Assembly: GCF_013403975.1 (NCBI RefSeq)
Contig: NZ_JABFDH010000001.1
Span: 620,001 to 684,000, forward strand
Source of the DNA: Winogradskyella ursingii
GTDB lineage: Bacteria; Bacteroidota; Bacteroidia; Flavobacteriales; Flavobacteriaceae
Direction: 5' to 3'
DNA: 64,000 nt
The translations under genes and the position numbers were made by a program. The first letter of the stretch is position 1; each line of letters opens with the position of its first letter. The notes under the pieces were generated by a model. It did not search any database and was not told where the DNA came from. It was given only the letters and a program-made list of their open reading frames with translations. Of the stretch, positions 24,165 to 33,451 are shown one piece after another.

Positions 24165-25178
24165 TTATATAATATTGACTTCGGTTTCGATATCAATTTC
24201 GAATATTCTTTTGACTGTTTTTTGAATAAGTTGTGACAATTTATAAATATCATTTCCGTCTGCATTGCCATAATTAACCAAAACTAAAGCTTGTTTATTG
24301 TGTACACCGTAATTATTGAAACGTTTTCCTTTAAAACCGGCTTTCTCAATGAGCCATCCAGCTGGTACTTTTACTTCCTTATCTGAAATAATATAAGAGG
24401 GTATATCTGGAAAATTGTCTTTTAATTGGTTAATATGTTCTGTTGAAATAACTGGATTTTTAAAAAAACTACCACTGTTTCCTATCTCTTTGGGGTCTGG
24501 TAACTTACTCTGCCTTATGTCTATAACGGCTTTAGATATATCCTGTATTGTTGGATTTGTAATCTTTGAAGCTTGAAGCTGGGTTTTAATGGCGCCGTAA
24601 TCCATAAATAAATGATGCTTGTTTTTTGTCAGCTTTAAATTCACACTTACAATAATGTATTTTCCTTTTAGATTTTGTTTGAAAATGGATTCACGATAAC
24701 CAAATTCACATTCGTCCTTAGTAAATGTTTTTATAGTTTGGTCCTTTACATTCATGGCTTCACAGCTCACAAATACGTCTTTGAGTTCAACTCCATAGGC
24801 ACCAATATTCTGAATAGGTGCAGTACCAATATTTCCTGGAATTAACGATAAATTTTCAACACCTCCATAATTGTGGTTTAAACAATATTGTACAAAGTTG
24901 TGCCAGTTTTCGCCGGCATAGATTTTTAATTGAACATAGTCATCATCTTCTTCAACAATTTCAATCCCTTTTATATTAATGTGCAGTACCAAAGCTTCAA
25001 TATTTTTGGTCAATAACATATTGCTGCCGCCACCAAGAATAAAAATCGGCTCGTTGCCTTTATTTTTTAAAACTTCCTCAAGTTGCGGTACTGTTGTGAC
25101 GTTACAATATGAAGTAGCTTGGGCATCTATGCCAAAGGAATTATGTGCTTTTAAGGAAACGTGTTGACTTACGGACAT
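24165..25178 (-). CDS. murB: UDP-N-acetylenolpyruvoylglucosamine reductase
   Basis: The FAD/NADPH enzyme that completes UDP-N-acetylmuramate for peptidoglycan. The 337-residue protein has the FAD motif ILGGGSNML (residues 47-55), the SLIPGNIGTAPIQNIGAYG segment (about 111-129), Arg162 in GYRES, Ser237 in GNSGSFFKNP and a C-terminal Glu in IDIETEV, which marks the long type I MurB. Its ATG overlaps the stop codon of the upstream aminotransferase gene (TAATG), so the two are coupled. Confidence 0.96.
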   Translation of the reverse strand: MSVSQHVSLKAHNSFGIDAQATSYCNVTTVPQLEEVLKNKGNEPIFILGGGSNMLLTKNIEALVLHINIKGIEIVEEDDDYVQLKIYAGENWHNFVQYCLNHNYGGVENLSLIPGNIGTAPIQNIGAYGVELKDVFVSCEAMNVKDQTIKTFTKDECEFGYRESIFKQNLKGKYIIVSVNLKLTKNKHHLFMDYGAIKTQLQASKITNPTIQDISKAVIDIRQSKLPDPKEIGNSGSFFKNPVISTEHINQLKDNFPDIPSYIISDKEVKVPAGWLIEKAGFKGKRFNNYGVHNKQALVLVNYGNADGNDIYKLSQLIQKTVKRIFEIDIETEVNII

Positions 25179-26368
25179 TAGTCTCTATATACTTTTAAAG
25201 CTTCTTCTAGAATTTTTATGCATAGTTTTAAACTTTCTTCGTTTAAGACATAAGCTATTCTAATTTGGTTGAGTCCAACGCCTGGTGTAGAATAAAATCC
25301 TGCAGCCGGAGCTACCATAACTGTATTGTTATTATAATGGAAAGATTCTAGCAACCATCTAGCAAAATCATCTGAGTTTTTTACTGGCAATTCTGCTATG
25401 CAATAAAATGCCCCATTTGGTTTGGCCACCTTTACACCTTCAATTTTTTCAAGACCCTCGATGAGTATATTTCTTCTTTTTACATATTCCTCCTTAACGT
25501 CATCAAAATAACTTTGAGGTGTTTGTAGAGCTGCTTCACTAGCAATTTGTGCTAATGTTGGCGGACTTAACCGAGCTTGTGCGAATTTTAATGCCGTTTT
25601 AATAACCTCAGGATTTTTAGAGACCAAATAACCGATTCTTGCTCCGCACATGCTGTAGCGTTTAGAAACTGAATCGATAACAATGGCGTGATCTTCTAAA
25701 CCTGCCTCTTGAAGAATAGAAAAATGAGAAATACCGTCATAAACAAACTCACGGTAAACTTCATCGGCAATTAGAAATAGGTCGTGTTTTTTAACGACTG
25801 CAGCTAGTTGCCTAATTTCTTCTTTAGAATACAAATACCCTGTTGGGTTACCAGGATTACATATTAAAATTGCCTTAGTTTTTGGTGTTATCAATTTTTC
25901 GAATTCTTCAATTGGTGGAAGCGCAAAATTATTTTCAATCTTAGAAATAACAGGTACTACATTCACGCCCGAAGCTGTAGAAAACCCATTATAGTTGGCA
26001 TAAAAAGGTTCCGGTATTATAATTTCGTCGTCTTCATCCATAATGCTGCCAAATGCAAAAAGCAAAGCTTCGCTACCGCCTGTAGTAACAATAATATCAT
26101 TATGGGTAACTTCAATGTCGTTACGTTTGTAATATTCAGCAATCTTTATTCTATAATTTTCTGAGCCTTCCGATCTGGTGTAAGCCAAAATATCCAACAT
26201 ATGGAATTTTACAGCATCCAAAGCTACCTCAGGTGTTTTTATATCTGGCTGTCCAATATTGAGATAGTAGACGGTTTTACCCTGTTTATGGGCTTCTTCG
26301 GCAAATGGGACCAATTTTCTTATTGGTGATTCTGGCATATTTAGCCCTTTGGCTGAAATCTTTGGCAT
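25178..26368 (-). CDS. pyridoxal-phosphate aminotransferase, class I (AspAT-like)
   Basis: A 396-residue fold-type I aminotransferase. Motifs in order are NIGQPDIKTP (residues 37-46), TTGGSEALLFAF (95-106), NPGNPTGYLY (171-180), ADEVYREF (201-208), PLP-binding Lys236 in SVSKRYSMCGAR, and phosphate-binding Arg in RIAYVLN near the end. This is the AspC/aromatic subgroup typical of Bacteroidota; the exact amino acid substrate is not determined. It is co-transcribed and translationally coupled with murB. The context gives no pathway clue, as this pairing is conserved but functionally mixed. Confidence 0.9.
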   Translation of the reverse strand: MPKISAKGLNMPESPIRKLVPFAEEAHKQGKTVYYLNIGQPDIKTPEVALDAVKFHMLDILAYTRSEGSENYRIKIAEYYKRNDIEVTHNDIIVTTGGSEALLFAFGSIMDEDDEIIIPEPFYANYNGFSTASGVNVVPVISKIENNFALPPIEEFEKLITPKTKAILICNPGNPTGYLYSKEEIRQLAAVVKKHDLFLIADEVYREFVYDGISHFSILQEAGLEDHAIVIDSVSKRYSMCGARIGYLVSKNPEVIKTALKFAQARLSPPTLAQIASEAALQTPQSYFDDVKEEYVKRRNILIEGLEKIEGVKVAKPNGAFYCIAELPVKNSDDFARWLLESFHYNNNTVMVAPAAGFYSTPGVGLNQIRIAYVLNEESLKLCIKILEEALKVYRD

Positions 26369-26477
26369 ACGAACGATTTTAAGGCGCTAAGTTCTGAAAA
26401 TTCCTAAAGTTTATTTAAAAATAAATGCTAAAATCTTCCAATAAATTAAGAATTCGTAAATTAAATAAATTATACCG

Positions 26478-27836
26478 ATGTTGAAAGCCCTAATTAAATA
26501 CTCTATTTTATGTTTTACGGTTTTCTTTGTTTCTTATGGTAATGCTCAGGGAACGGCTTTTCTAAAGGATAAAGTCAGTGAGAAAATAGATTTTGAACTT
26601 ATTGGAAACCTTGTGCTTATCCCTATTGAGGTCAATGGTGTAAAACTCTCTTTTTTACTGGATACAGGTGTTAGCAGACCCATATTATTTAACCTTTCTG
26701 ATAGAGACTCTCTAAGTCTCAAAAATGTACAGACTTTTTATTTACATGGCTTAGGTGCTGAGGGTAAAATCGAAGCTCTGAAATCCCAGAACAATAGATT
26801 TAAACTTGGCAATGTTAATTTTAACAATAAAGATTTATATGTGCTATATGATGAATCAATAAATTTTACTCCTCGACTAGGTGTACTAGTCCACGGGATT
26901 ATTGGCTTTGATATTTTTGAACATTTTGTAGTTGAGGTCAATTATAGTTCAAAGTATTTACGCTTGCATAAGCCTCAATATTTTAATGCTAAATCTTCTA
27001 AAAAATGGAAGACCGTACCCATAGAAATTCATAAGAAAAAGCCATATGTAGATGCTAAAGTTAATTTAGAAGGTTCGGTAAAAGATGTAAAACTACTTAT
27101 TGATACGGGAAGTAGTGATGCTTTATGGTTATTTGAGGACGAAAACAAGAACATACTTCCCAATGAAAATTATATGTTTCATGATTTTTTAGGAAAAGGG
27201 CTAAGCGGTTCTGTTTACGGGAAAAGATCTAAAGTAAATAATTTTAATATTGTCGATTTTAGCATCCCTAAAGTGAATGTTGCGTTCCCCGATTCAGTTT
27301 CTGTAAATACGGCTAGAGTTTATGAGGATAGAAATGGTAGTGTCGGTGGTGATGTTCTAAAACGGTTCAATTATTATTTTGATTATGGTAATAAAAAGTT
27401 GCATCTCAAGAAAAATGGACTTTTCAAAAAACCGTTCACTTATAATAATAGTGGTATCGTTTTGGAATATAACGGATTTATGTTTGTAAAAGAACGTATT
27501 CGGGCATCAAGTTTAGATAGTTATGGCAATAAAACCGAAGGAACTACTGTGCAAATTAATGAATCATTAAATTATATGATGTCTGTAAAACCTGCATACA
27601 AAATTGTAGAGATAAGATCGTCATCAAATGCATACAAATCTGGTTTAATGGTTGGAGACGTTTTAATAAATGTCAATGGAAAGCCAGCGTATAATTTTAA
27701 ATTACCTGAGCTAAATAAAGTTTTTCATGATAAGACAGGGAAAACTATAAAATTGAAAATAAATAGAAATGGAGTAGATATGCTTTTCAAATTTAAACTG
27801 GATAATGCCCTAAAAAGAAGTGAGCCTTTAAATTAA
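26478..27836 (+). CDS. retropepsin-like aspartyl protease with PDZ domain
   Basis: A 452-residue secreted protein. A signal peptide (residues 1-23) is followed by two retropepsin-like lobes, each with the catalytic DTG: Asp62 in LLDTGVSRP and Asp209 in LIDTGSSDA. A C-terminal PDZ-like domain (about 365-440) contains IVEIRSSSNAYKSGLMVGDVLINVNGK. Two complete DTG motifs in one chain suggest it works as a monomer, as pepsins do, whereas many retropepsin-like proteins are single-lobed dimers. It should act in the periplasm or outer membrane. It is a single gene, convergent with the DUF1573 gene. Confidence 0.88.
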   Translation: MLKALIKYSILCFTVFFVSYGNAQGTAFLKDKVSEKIDFELIGNLVLIPIEVNGVKLSFLLDTGVSRPILFNLSDRDSLSLKNVQTFYLHGLGAEGKIEALKSQNNRFKLGNVNFNNKDLYVLYDESINFTPRLGVLVHGIIGFDIFEHFVVEVNYSSKYLRLHKPQYFNAKSSKKWKTVPIEIHKKKPYVDAKVNLEGSVKDVKLLIDTGSSDALWLFEDENKNILPNENYMFHDFLGKGLSGSVYGKRSKVNNFNIVDFSIPKVNVAFPDSVSVNTARVYEDRNGSVGGDVLKRFNYYFDYGNKKLHLKKNGLFKKPFTYNNSGIVLEYNGFMFVKERIRASSLDSYGNKTEGTTVQINESLNYMMSVKPAYKIVEIRSSSNAYKSGLMVGDVLINVNGKPAYNFKLPELNKVFHDKTGKTIKLKINRNGVDMLFKFKLDNALKRSEPLN

Positions 27837-27874
27837 AGGCCCACTTTGATATTTTAATTAAAAACAAGAGACTA

Positions 27875-28303
27875 TTACTGCTCAATTACACTCTTGCTTC
27901 TTTGCTCTAAAACACTGGTCTTATTTGGATCAACCACCAAACCTTTAATTTTAAGTGCAATCGTCGGAGTCTCGGCATTAGAAATAACCGTAATCGTTTT
28001 TCTAATTGGATTAACCCTGTTGGTATCGTACTTTACCTCAATCTCGCCCTTTTCGCCAGGCATAATCGGACCTTTTGGCTTCTTAGGTACTGTACAGCCG
28101 CAGGTAGATTTTACACTCGATATAATTAAAGGAGCATTACCAGTATTGGTAAACTCAAAAGTTCTTACACCATCTGCACCTTTTTCAATAGTGCCGTAGT
28201 CAATAACATCAGTCTTAAATTCGATTTTTGCTACTTTTTCTTGAGCAAAAGATCCTAAACTGATCATTCCTACAAATAAAATTGCTATTAAATTTTTCAT
28301 CAT
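27875..28303 (-). CDS. DUF1573 domain-containing secreted protein
   Basis: A 142-residue protein with a signal peptide (residues 1-20) and a single Ig-like DUF1573 domain. The family core is complete: FEFTNTGNAPLIISSVKSTCGCTVP, GEIEVKYDT and TISNAET-like TVISNAETP. The CGC cysteines may bind metal. Function of the family is unknown; it is abundant in Bacteroidota. It has the best-matching promoter in the window, TTTG-N19-TAGCTTTG, just upstream. Confidence 0.88.
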   Translation of the reverse strand: MMKNLIAILFVGMISLGSFAQEKVAKIEFKTDVIDYGTIEKGADGVRTFEFTNTGNAPLIISSVKSTCGCTVPKKPKGPIMPGEKGEIEVKYDTNRVNPIRKTITVISNAETPTIALKIKGLVVDPNKTSVLEQRSKSVIEQ

Positions 28304-28323
28304 TTAAAGTTTAAATTGATATT

Positions 28324-28354
28324 CAAAGCTACTTACTTTTTCAATTTGAACAAA
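28324..28354 (-). promoter_or_regulatory. Bacteroidota-type promoter of the DUF1573 gene
   Basis: On the minus strand TTTG (28351-28354) and TAGCTTTG (28324-28331) are separated by 19 bases, fitting the -33/-7 consensus. The start codon follows 20 bases later. Confidence 0.65.
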
Positions 28355-28447
28355 ATTTATTAGACGTAATACATTCTATTTAACAGAATTTATGGTTTGT
28401 CTTACCATATTAACGTCTTAATAATTTTTCAAAAAAAGAAATATAAG

Positions 28448-28455
28448 TACTTTTG
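28448..28455 (+). promoter_or_regulatory. candidate -7 box for valS
   Basis: TACTTTTG matches TAnnTTTG, 30 bases before the valS ATG. Only a TTTT-like -33 lies at the expected distance. Confidence 0.4.
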
Positions 28456-28485
28456 TGAGTTACTTAGCAAAAACGATACCAAAAC

Positions 28486-31119
28486 ATGGAAATCCCATCA
28501 AAATATAGTGCATCAACAGTAGAAAGCAAGTGGTACAACTACTGGATGGAACATAATTATTTTCATTCTGAGCCAGATGAGCGTGAGCCTTATACCATTG
28601 TAATTCCGCCACCTAACGTAACTGGTGTTTTGCATATGGGACACATGTTAAATAACACAATACAAGATGTTTTAATCCGTCGTGCCAGATTACAAGGTAA
28701 AAATGCGTGTTGGGTGCCGGGTACAGACCATGCGTCAATTGCAACGGAAGCTAAAGTTGTGGCAAAATTAAGAGCTGAGGGTATCGATAAAAATGATTTA
28801 TCACGTGAAGAGTTTCTGAAACACGCTTGGGATTGGACCCACGAGTATGGTGGAGTGATTTTAGAACAGTTGAAAAAACTGGGCTGCTCATGTGATTGGG
28901 AAAGGACTAAATTCACCATGGACGAGGATATGAGTGAAGCTGTGATCAAGGTTTTTGTTGATTTGTACAATAAGGGCTTGATTTACAGAGGCTACCGAAT
29001 GGTCAATTGGGACCCAGAGGCCAAAACCACCTTGTCGGATGAAGAAGTAATTCATGTTGAAAAACAAGGTCAATTATATTATTTAGAATATAAAATCGAG
29101 GGTTCTGATGATAAACTTACCATTGCAACCACAAGACCCGAAACTATTTTTGGTGATACAGCCATTTGCATCAATCCAGCTGATGAGCGTTTTACGCATT
29201 TAAAAGGAAAAAAAGCTATCGTGCCCATCTGTGGAAGGGTAATTCCAATTATTGAAGACGATTATGTAGATGTAGAATTTGGTACAGGTTGCCTAAAAGT
29301 AACACCAGCACATGACGAAAATGACAAGGTTTTAGGTGATAAGCACAATCTTGAAGTCGTTGACATTTTTAATGACGATGCCAGTTTAAACAGTTTTGGT
29401 TTGCATTATGAGGGTCAAGACCGCTTTGTTGCAAGAAAAGCAATTATAAAAGAATTGGAATCCGAAGGTATTTTGGTAAAAACCGAAAACTACATTAACA
29501 AAGTAGGTACCTCAGAACGTACAAAGGCAGTAATTGAGCCACGTTTGAGCGACCAATGGTTTTTAAAAATGGAAGACTTGGCGCAACCTGCCATTGATGC
29601 AGTTTTAAAAACAGACGATATTAAATTATTTCCAAAAAAGTTCGAGAATACCTACCGCCATTGGATGGAGAACATTCGTGATTGGAACATTTCGAGACAA
29701 CTACTTTGGGGACAACAAATCCCAGCATATTATTATGGAGATGGAAAAGAAGATTTTGTAGTCGCTGAAACATTGGAAAACGCAATTGAATTGGCGAGAG
29801 AAAGAACATCCAATTTGGAGCTTCAAGCTTCCGACTTAACACAAGAAACCGATGCGCTAGACACATGGTTCAGCTCATGGTTATGGCCTATGAGCGTTTT
29901 TGATGGGATTCGTAATCCAGAAAACGAAGACATTAAATATTATTACCCTACCAACGATTTGGTCACAGGGCCAGATATTTTATTCTTTTGGGTGGCACGT
30001 ATGATTGTCGCTGGTTACGAATACAAAAACGAAAAACCTTTTGAGAATGTTTATCTCACAGGATTGGTACGCGATAAGCAAAGACGTAAAATGTCTAAAT
30101 CGTTGGGTAATTCACCAGATGCTTTAAAGCTTATTGATGATTATGGTGCAGATGGAGTGCGAGTTGGTTTATTGTTAAGCTCGGCTGCTGGAAATGATCT
30201 CATGTTCGATGAAGATTTGTGTCAGCAAGGCAAACAATTCGCCAACAAAATATGGAATGCATTTAGGTTAGTACAAGGTTGGGAAGTTGATGCTCATATC
30301 AATCAACCAGAATCATCTAGAATTGCTCTAGAATGGTTTGAGTCTAAATTTCAACAGACACTTTTAGAAATCGAAGACCATTTTGGTAAATACCGCTTGA
30401 GTGATGCTCTAATGGCGACTTATAAGCTGATTTGGGATGATTTTGCTTCATGGTTACTGGAAATTATTAAGCCAGCATATCAACAACCTATTGATGCAAA
30501 GACTTTAAAAAGTGTCAACCAAATTTTTGAAAACCTGTTAAAAATTCTTCATCCGTTTATGCCTTTTCTTACAGAAGAAATTTGGCATTATATCGATGAG
30601 CGTTCACCAGAGGAAGCACTAATCATTGCTAAGTGGCCAGAGAAAAAACAAATTAATAAAACATTGATTTCACAATTTGATATTGCCGCAGAAGTTGTTT
30701 CAGGTATCAGAAATATTAGAAAACAAAAGAATATTGCGTTTAAGGATGCCGTTGGTTTTTCGGTGATCAACAACGAAAATGTCGCGAATACTTTTGATGA
30801 GGTCATTTCAAAATTGGGGAATTTAGATCATTTTAATTATGTGTCCCAACCATTGGACGGAGCATTGACCTTTAGAGTAAAATCCAACGAATATTTTATT
30901 CCGATGGAAGGCAGTATAGATGTAGAGGCAGAAATCGTAAAACTTACCGAAGAACTTAATTATACTCAAGGGTTTTTAAAATCGGTACAAAAGAAACTTT
31001 CCAATGAGCGCTTTGTAAACAATGCACCTGAGCAGGTAGTAGCTTCAGAAAAGAAAAAAGAAGCTGATGCTTTGGCTAAAATTGAGACGATTAAAGCGAG
31101 TTTACAGAGCCTCAATTAA
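28486..31119 (+). CDS. valS: valyl-tRNA synthetase
   Basis: A class I synthetase charging tRNA-Val. The 877-residue protein has the HIGH-type motif LHMGHML (His50, His53), the connective editing domain with [12 protein letters not shown] (about 214-225), the KMSKS motif at residues 535-539, an anticodon-binding domain, and the C-terminal coiled-coil arm characteristic of ValRS (about 810-877). Length is normal. It has its own promoter-like box and a hairpin terminator right after the stop, so it is monocistronic. Confidence 0.97.
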   Translation: MEIPSKYSASTVESKWYNYWMEHNYFHSEPDEREPYTIVIPPPNVTGVLHMGHMLNNTIQDVLIRRARLQGKNACWVPGTDHASIATEAKVVAKLRAEGIDKNDLSREEFLKHAWDWTHEYGGVILEQLKKLGCSCDWERTKFTMDEDMSEAVIKVFVDLYNKGLIYRGYRMVNWDPEAKTTLSDEEVIHVEKQGQLYYLEYKIEGSDDKLTIATTRPETIFGDTAICINPADERFTHLKGKKAIVPICGRVIPIIEDDYVDVEFGTGCLKVTPAHDENDKVLGDKHNLEVVDIFNDDASLNSFGLHYEGQDRFVARKAIIKELESEGILVKTENYINKVGTSERTKAVIEPRLSDQWFLKMEDLAQPAIDAVLKTDDIKLFPKKFENTYRHWMENIRDWNISRQLLWGQQIPAYYYGDGKEDFVVAETLENAIELARERTSNLELQASDLTQETDALDTWFSSWLWPMSVFDGIRNPENEDIKYYYPTNDLVTGPDILFFWVARMIVAGYEYKNEKPFENVYLTGLVRDKQRRKMSKSLGNSPDALKLIDDYGADGVRVGLLLSSAAGNDLMFDEDLCQQGKQFANKIWNAFRLVQGWEVDAHINQPESSRIALEWFESKFQQTLLEIEDHFGKYRLSDALMATYKLIWDDFASWLLEIIKPAYQQPIDAKTLKSVNQIFENLLKILHPFMPFLTEEIWHYIDERSPEEALIIAKWPEKKQINKTLISQFDIAAEVVSGIRNIRKQKNIAFKDAVGFSVINNENVANTFDEVISKLGNLDHFNYVSQPLDGALTFRVKSNEYFIPMEGSIDVEAEIVKLTEELNYTQGFLKSVQKKLSNERFVNNAPEQVVASEKKKEADALAKIETIKASLQSLN

Positions 31120-31135
31120 GATTTAAATCAAACTC

Positions 31136-31172
31136 AAATCCTCAATCTGTTTAGCCATATTGAGGATTTTTT
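31136..31172 (+). terminator. rho-independent terminator after valS
   Basis: AAATCCTCAAT and ATTGAGGATTT form an 11-base stem with a 12-base loop, followed by TTT, 17 bases after the stop codon. Confidence 0.85.
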
Positions 31173-31333
31173 AGTCCTAAAAATTCTTAATTTAACTTAA
31201 CATTCACATAAATTGTTAAAGGCGTAAACCATTTTGTTAATTACCTACAAATATTTAAGACGACTTTAGTTTTATAGATTTTATAAGGTGTGTTATTTCT
31301 TTTAATTTAGAATTAATAATAAATTCAAAACTT

Positions 31334-32047
31334 ATGAAAACTACAAGATTTATAACCAGTATATTGTTGGTTGGCGCCATATTTACGGCATGTGATGAAA
31401 ATAAGAAAAGCAATTTAGATGCAACGTCCCAAACTAACGAGAGGGAAATGACAGAAATGACAGAAGTAACCTCCGTGGAAGATAGAGATCGTATGAATAC
31501 CTCTAATAGCATGGAAAAATCACAAACTACAAAACGAGATTATACCATGAAAGATGGTAGTGAAATATCATACGAATATGATGATAGAGGTGTAAAAACC
31601 GTATCTGCTTGGGATGATTATAATACGTTGAGCTATGAAATGGATGAAATCGAAAAGGTTGATATCAATACAAAAAATATCCGTATGGTTAGTCTAGACG
31701 GTATTATTTCTAATCTCGGAAACAGTGTGCCTCAATGGTTAAAAACTGAGGAGGTCATGGAAGACGTTGCTGATATTCAAAAAGAATATGAAGAATATAA
31801 AGCTGAAAAGAATGCATCTTTAGATGAAAGAAATGAAAATCTCGAAGAGATATCGGAACAGTTTGCTGATTTCCGAGAGGAATTAAGAGAGACAATTGAA
31901 AAGTATTTTGAAATCCATAGAGACGCCGTCGAAGAATTTAATGAGGAAATGAAAGACGGTGATTTAGAAGATGCTGTTGAAGAATATAACGAAGAGATAA
32001 AAGAGCAGGATGAGATAGCAGACTATAATGAAAAGATGAATAAATAG
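31334..32047 (+). CDS. acidic coiled-coil lipoprotein of unknown function
   Basis: A 237-residue lipoprotein with lipobox IFTAC (Cys20). The mature chain is very rich in Glu and Asp. Residues about 30-60 are a Ser/Thr/Met-rich linker with the tandem EMTEMTEV. A short beta-like part (YTMKDGSEISYEYDDRGVKTV) follows, and the C-terminal 100 residues are a highly acidic helical region (EEFNEEMKDGDLEDAVEEYNEEIKE broken by short gaps). I recognise no family. The gene stands alone between two hairpin terminators. Confidence 0.8.
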   Translation: MKTTRFITSILLVGAIFTACDENKKSNLDATSQTNEREMTEMTEVTSVEDRDRMNTSNSMEKSQTTKRDYTMKDGSEISYEYDDRGVKTVSAWDDYNTLSYEMDEIEKVDINTKNIRMVSLDGIISNLGNSVPQWLKTEEVMEDVADIQKEYEEYKAEKNASLDERNENLEEISEQFADFREELRETIEKYFEIHRDAVEEFNEEMKDGDLEDAVEEYNEEIKEQDEIADYNEKMNK

Positions 32048-32072
32048 TCCCTGTTTTCTACAAAATACTCTC

Positions 32073-32103
32073 AAGGTCAAGTTGAAAAACTTGACCTTTT
32101 TTT
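32073..32103 (+). terminator. rho-independent terminator after the acidic lipoprotein
   Basis: AAGGTCAAGTT and AACTTGACCTT form a perfect 11-base stem with a GAAA loop, then a run of T. Confidence 0.88.
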
Positions 32104-32166
32104 AGTGCACTATAAAATCAGTTTTGAATTTCCTTTATCTAAAAATTAAGCGCTCTAAATACTAAA

Positions 32167-33447
32167 TTACCACTCATTAATCTTATTACTATCCAGCTTT
32201 ATAAAGATAAAAAGTAGAATTGTAAAACCCCAAAGACCGGAACCGCCATAACTAAAAAAGGGTAGTGGGATTCCAACTGTCGGAATCAGGCCCATCACCA
32301 TTCCGATATTAATGGTAAAATGAACAAATAGAATTGAAGCCACTCCATAGCCATAAACACGACTGAACTGCGATTTCTGGGATTCTGCCAAAAATAAAAC
32401 GCGTATAATTAGCAGCACAAAAACAATGATTACAAAACTACTACCCAAAAAACCCCATTCCTCACCAACTGTACTGAATATGTAATCGGTTTCCTGTTCT
32501 GGTACAAATTTTCCGGTTGTGCGAGTCCCTTCTAAAAACCCTTTACCACTAAATCCACCTGAGCTAATGGCTTGCTCGGATTGGATGAGATTATATGCTT
32601 CGGCCTTTTTCATTCGTTCTAGCTTAGCTGGGTCTTTTTCCAAACGAAGCCAAAGGCTAATTCTGTTTTGTTGGTGCTCTTTCAAGCCGTGTTCATAAAA
32701 TAATTTAACCCCATAGGAAAACCCGACACATACAATAAACACAAGTAAATATTGGAAGATGGATGTGCGTTTGGTCTTCCGCAAAAAATAGCTTGAAGTA
32801 ATGACTATTGCTGTAATTACTGCAGTAATCAACACGCCAAATTTCAAACCTAAAACAGCTAATAGAATTGTAATTATTGCAATAGCCAAATAAACTTGTT
32901 GAAGTCCCTCCCTGTAAAACACAAAGAAAAAAGAGGCATAAACAATGGTGCTTCCTGCATCGTTCTGGAGCAAAATTAAAATAGCTGGTATCATGATTAT
33001 AGCCACAGCTCGTAATTGGTCTTTAATGGTTTGCATATTGGTTTGCAAATCACTAATATATTTGGACACGGCTAAGGCTGTCGCAAACTTCGCAAACTCA
33101 CTGGGTTGTAGAGTCATACTGCCTATTGCATACCATGAACGTGCACCATTGATTTCTTTTCCAAAGAGAAATAATCCCACTAAGGCTAATAGTGCAATTA
33201 GATAAATAACACTGGCAAATCGTTCGTAAAATTTAGCTTCAACGGATAGAATAAGAATTATAAGTACAAAGGTAAGTCCTACAAAAACAAGCTGTTTTCC
33301 ATATAATTCGCTAGTGTCAAAATAATTGGTAATCTCGCCAGTATGCGAAGCAGATAAAATATTAAGATACCCAAATGCTACTAAAAGAAGAAAGAGTATA
33401 ATAGTAAGCCAATCGAACTTTAAGCGTCTTTGGTTTTCTCTTAGCAT
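32167..33447 (-). CDS. rodA: rod shape-determining protein RodA (SEDS glycosyltransferase)
   Basis: A SEDS-family peptidoglycan polymerase of the elongasome, working with PBP2. The 426-residue protein has about ten membrane helices and the family signatures GARSWYAIG, QPSEFAKFA, and the C-terminal GMVMGLIPTVGIPLPFFSYGGSG. It is the last gene of the mreBCD-mrdA-rodA operon, four bases after mrdA. Confidence 0.96.
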   Translation of the reverse strand: MLRENQRRLKFDWLTIILFLLLVAFGYLNILSASHTGEITNYFDTSELYGKQLVFVGLTFVLIILILSVEAKFYERFASVIYLIALLALVGLFLFGKEINGARSWYAIGSMTLQPSEFAKFATALAVSKYISDLQTNMQTIKDQLRAVAIIMIPAILILLQNDAGSTIVYASFFFVFYREGLQQVYLAIAIITILLAVLGLKFGVLITAVITAIVITSSYFLRKTKRTSIFQYLLVFIVCVGFSYGVKLFYEHGLKEHQQNRISLWLRLEKDPAKLERMKKAEAYNLIQSEQAISSGGFSGKGFLEGTRTTGKFVPEQETDYIFSTVGEEWGFLGSSFVIIVFVLLIIRVLFLAESQKSQFSRVYGYGVASILFVHFTINIGMVMGLIPTVGIPLPFFSYGGSGLWGFTILLFIFIKLDSNKINEW

Positions 33448-33451
33448 ATAA

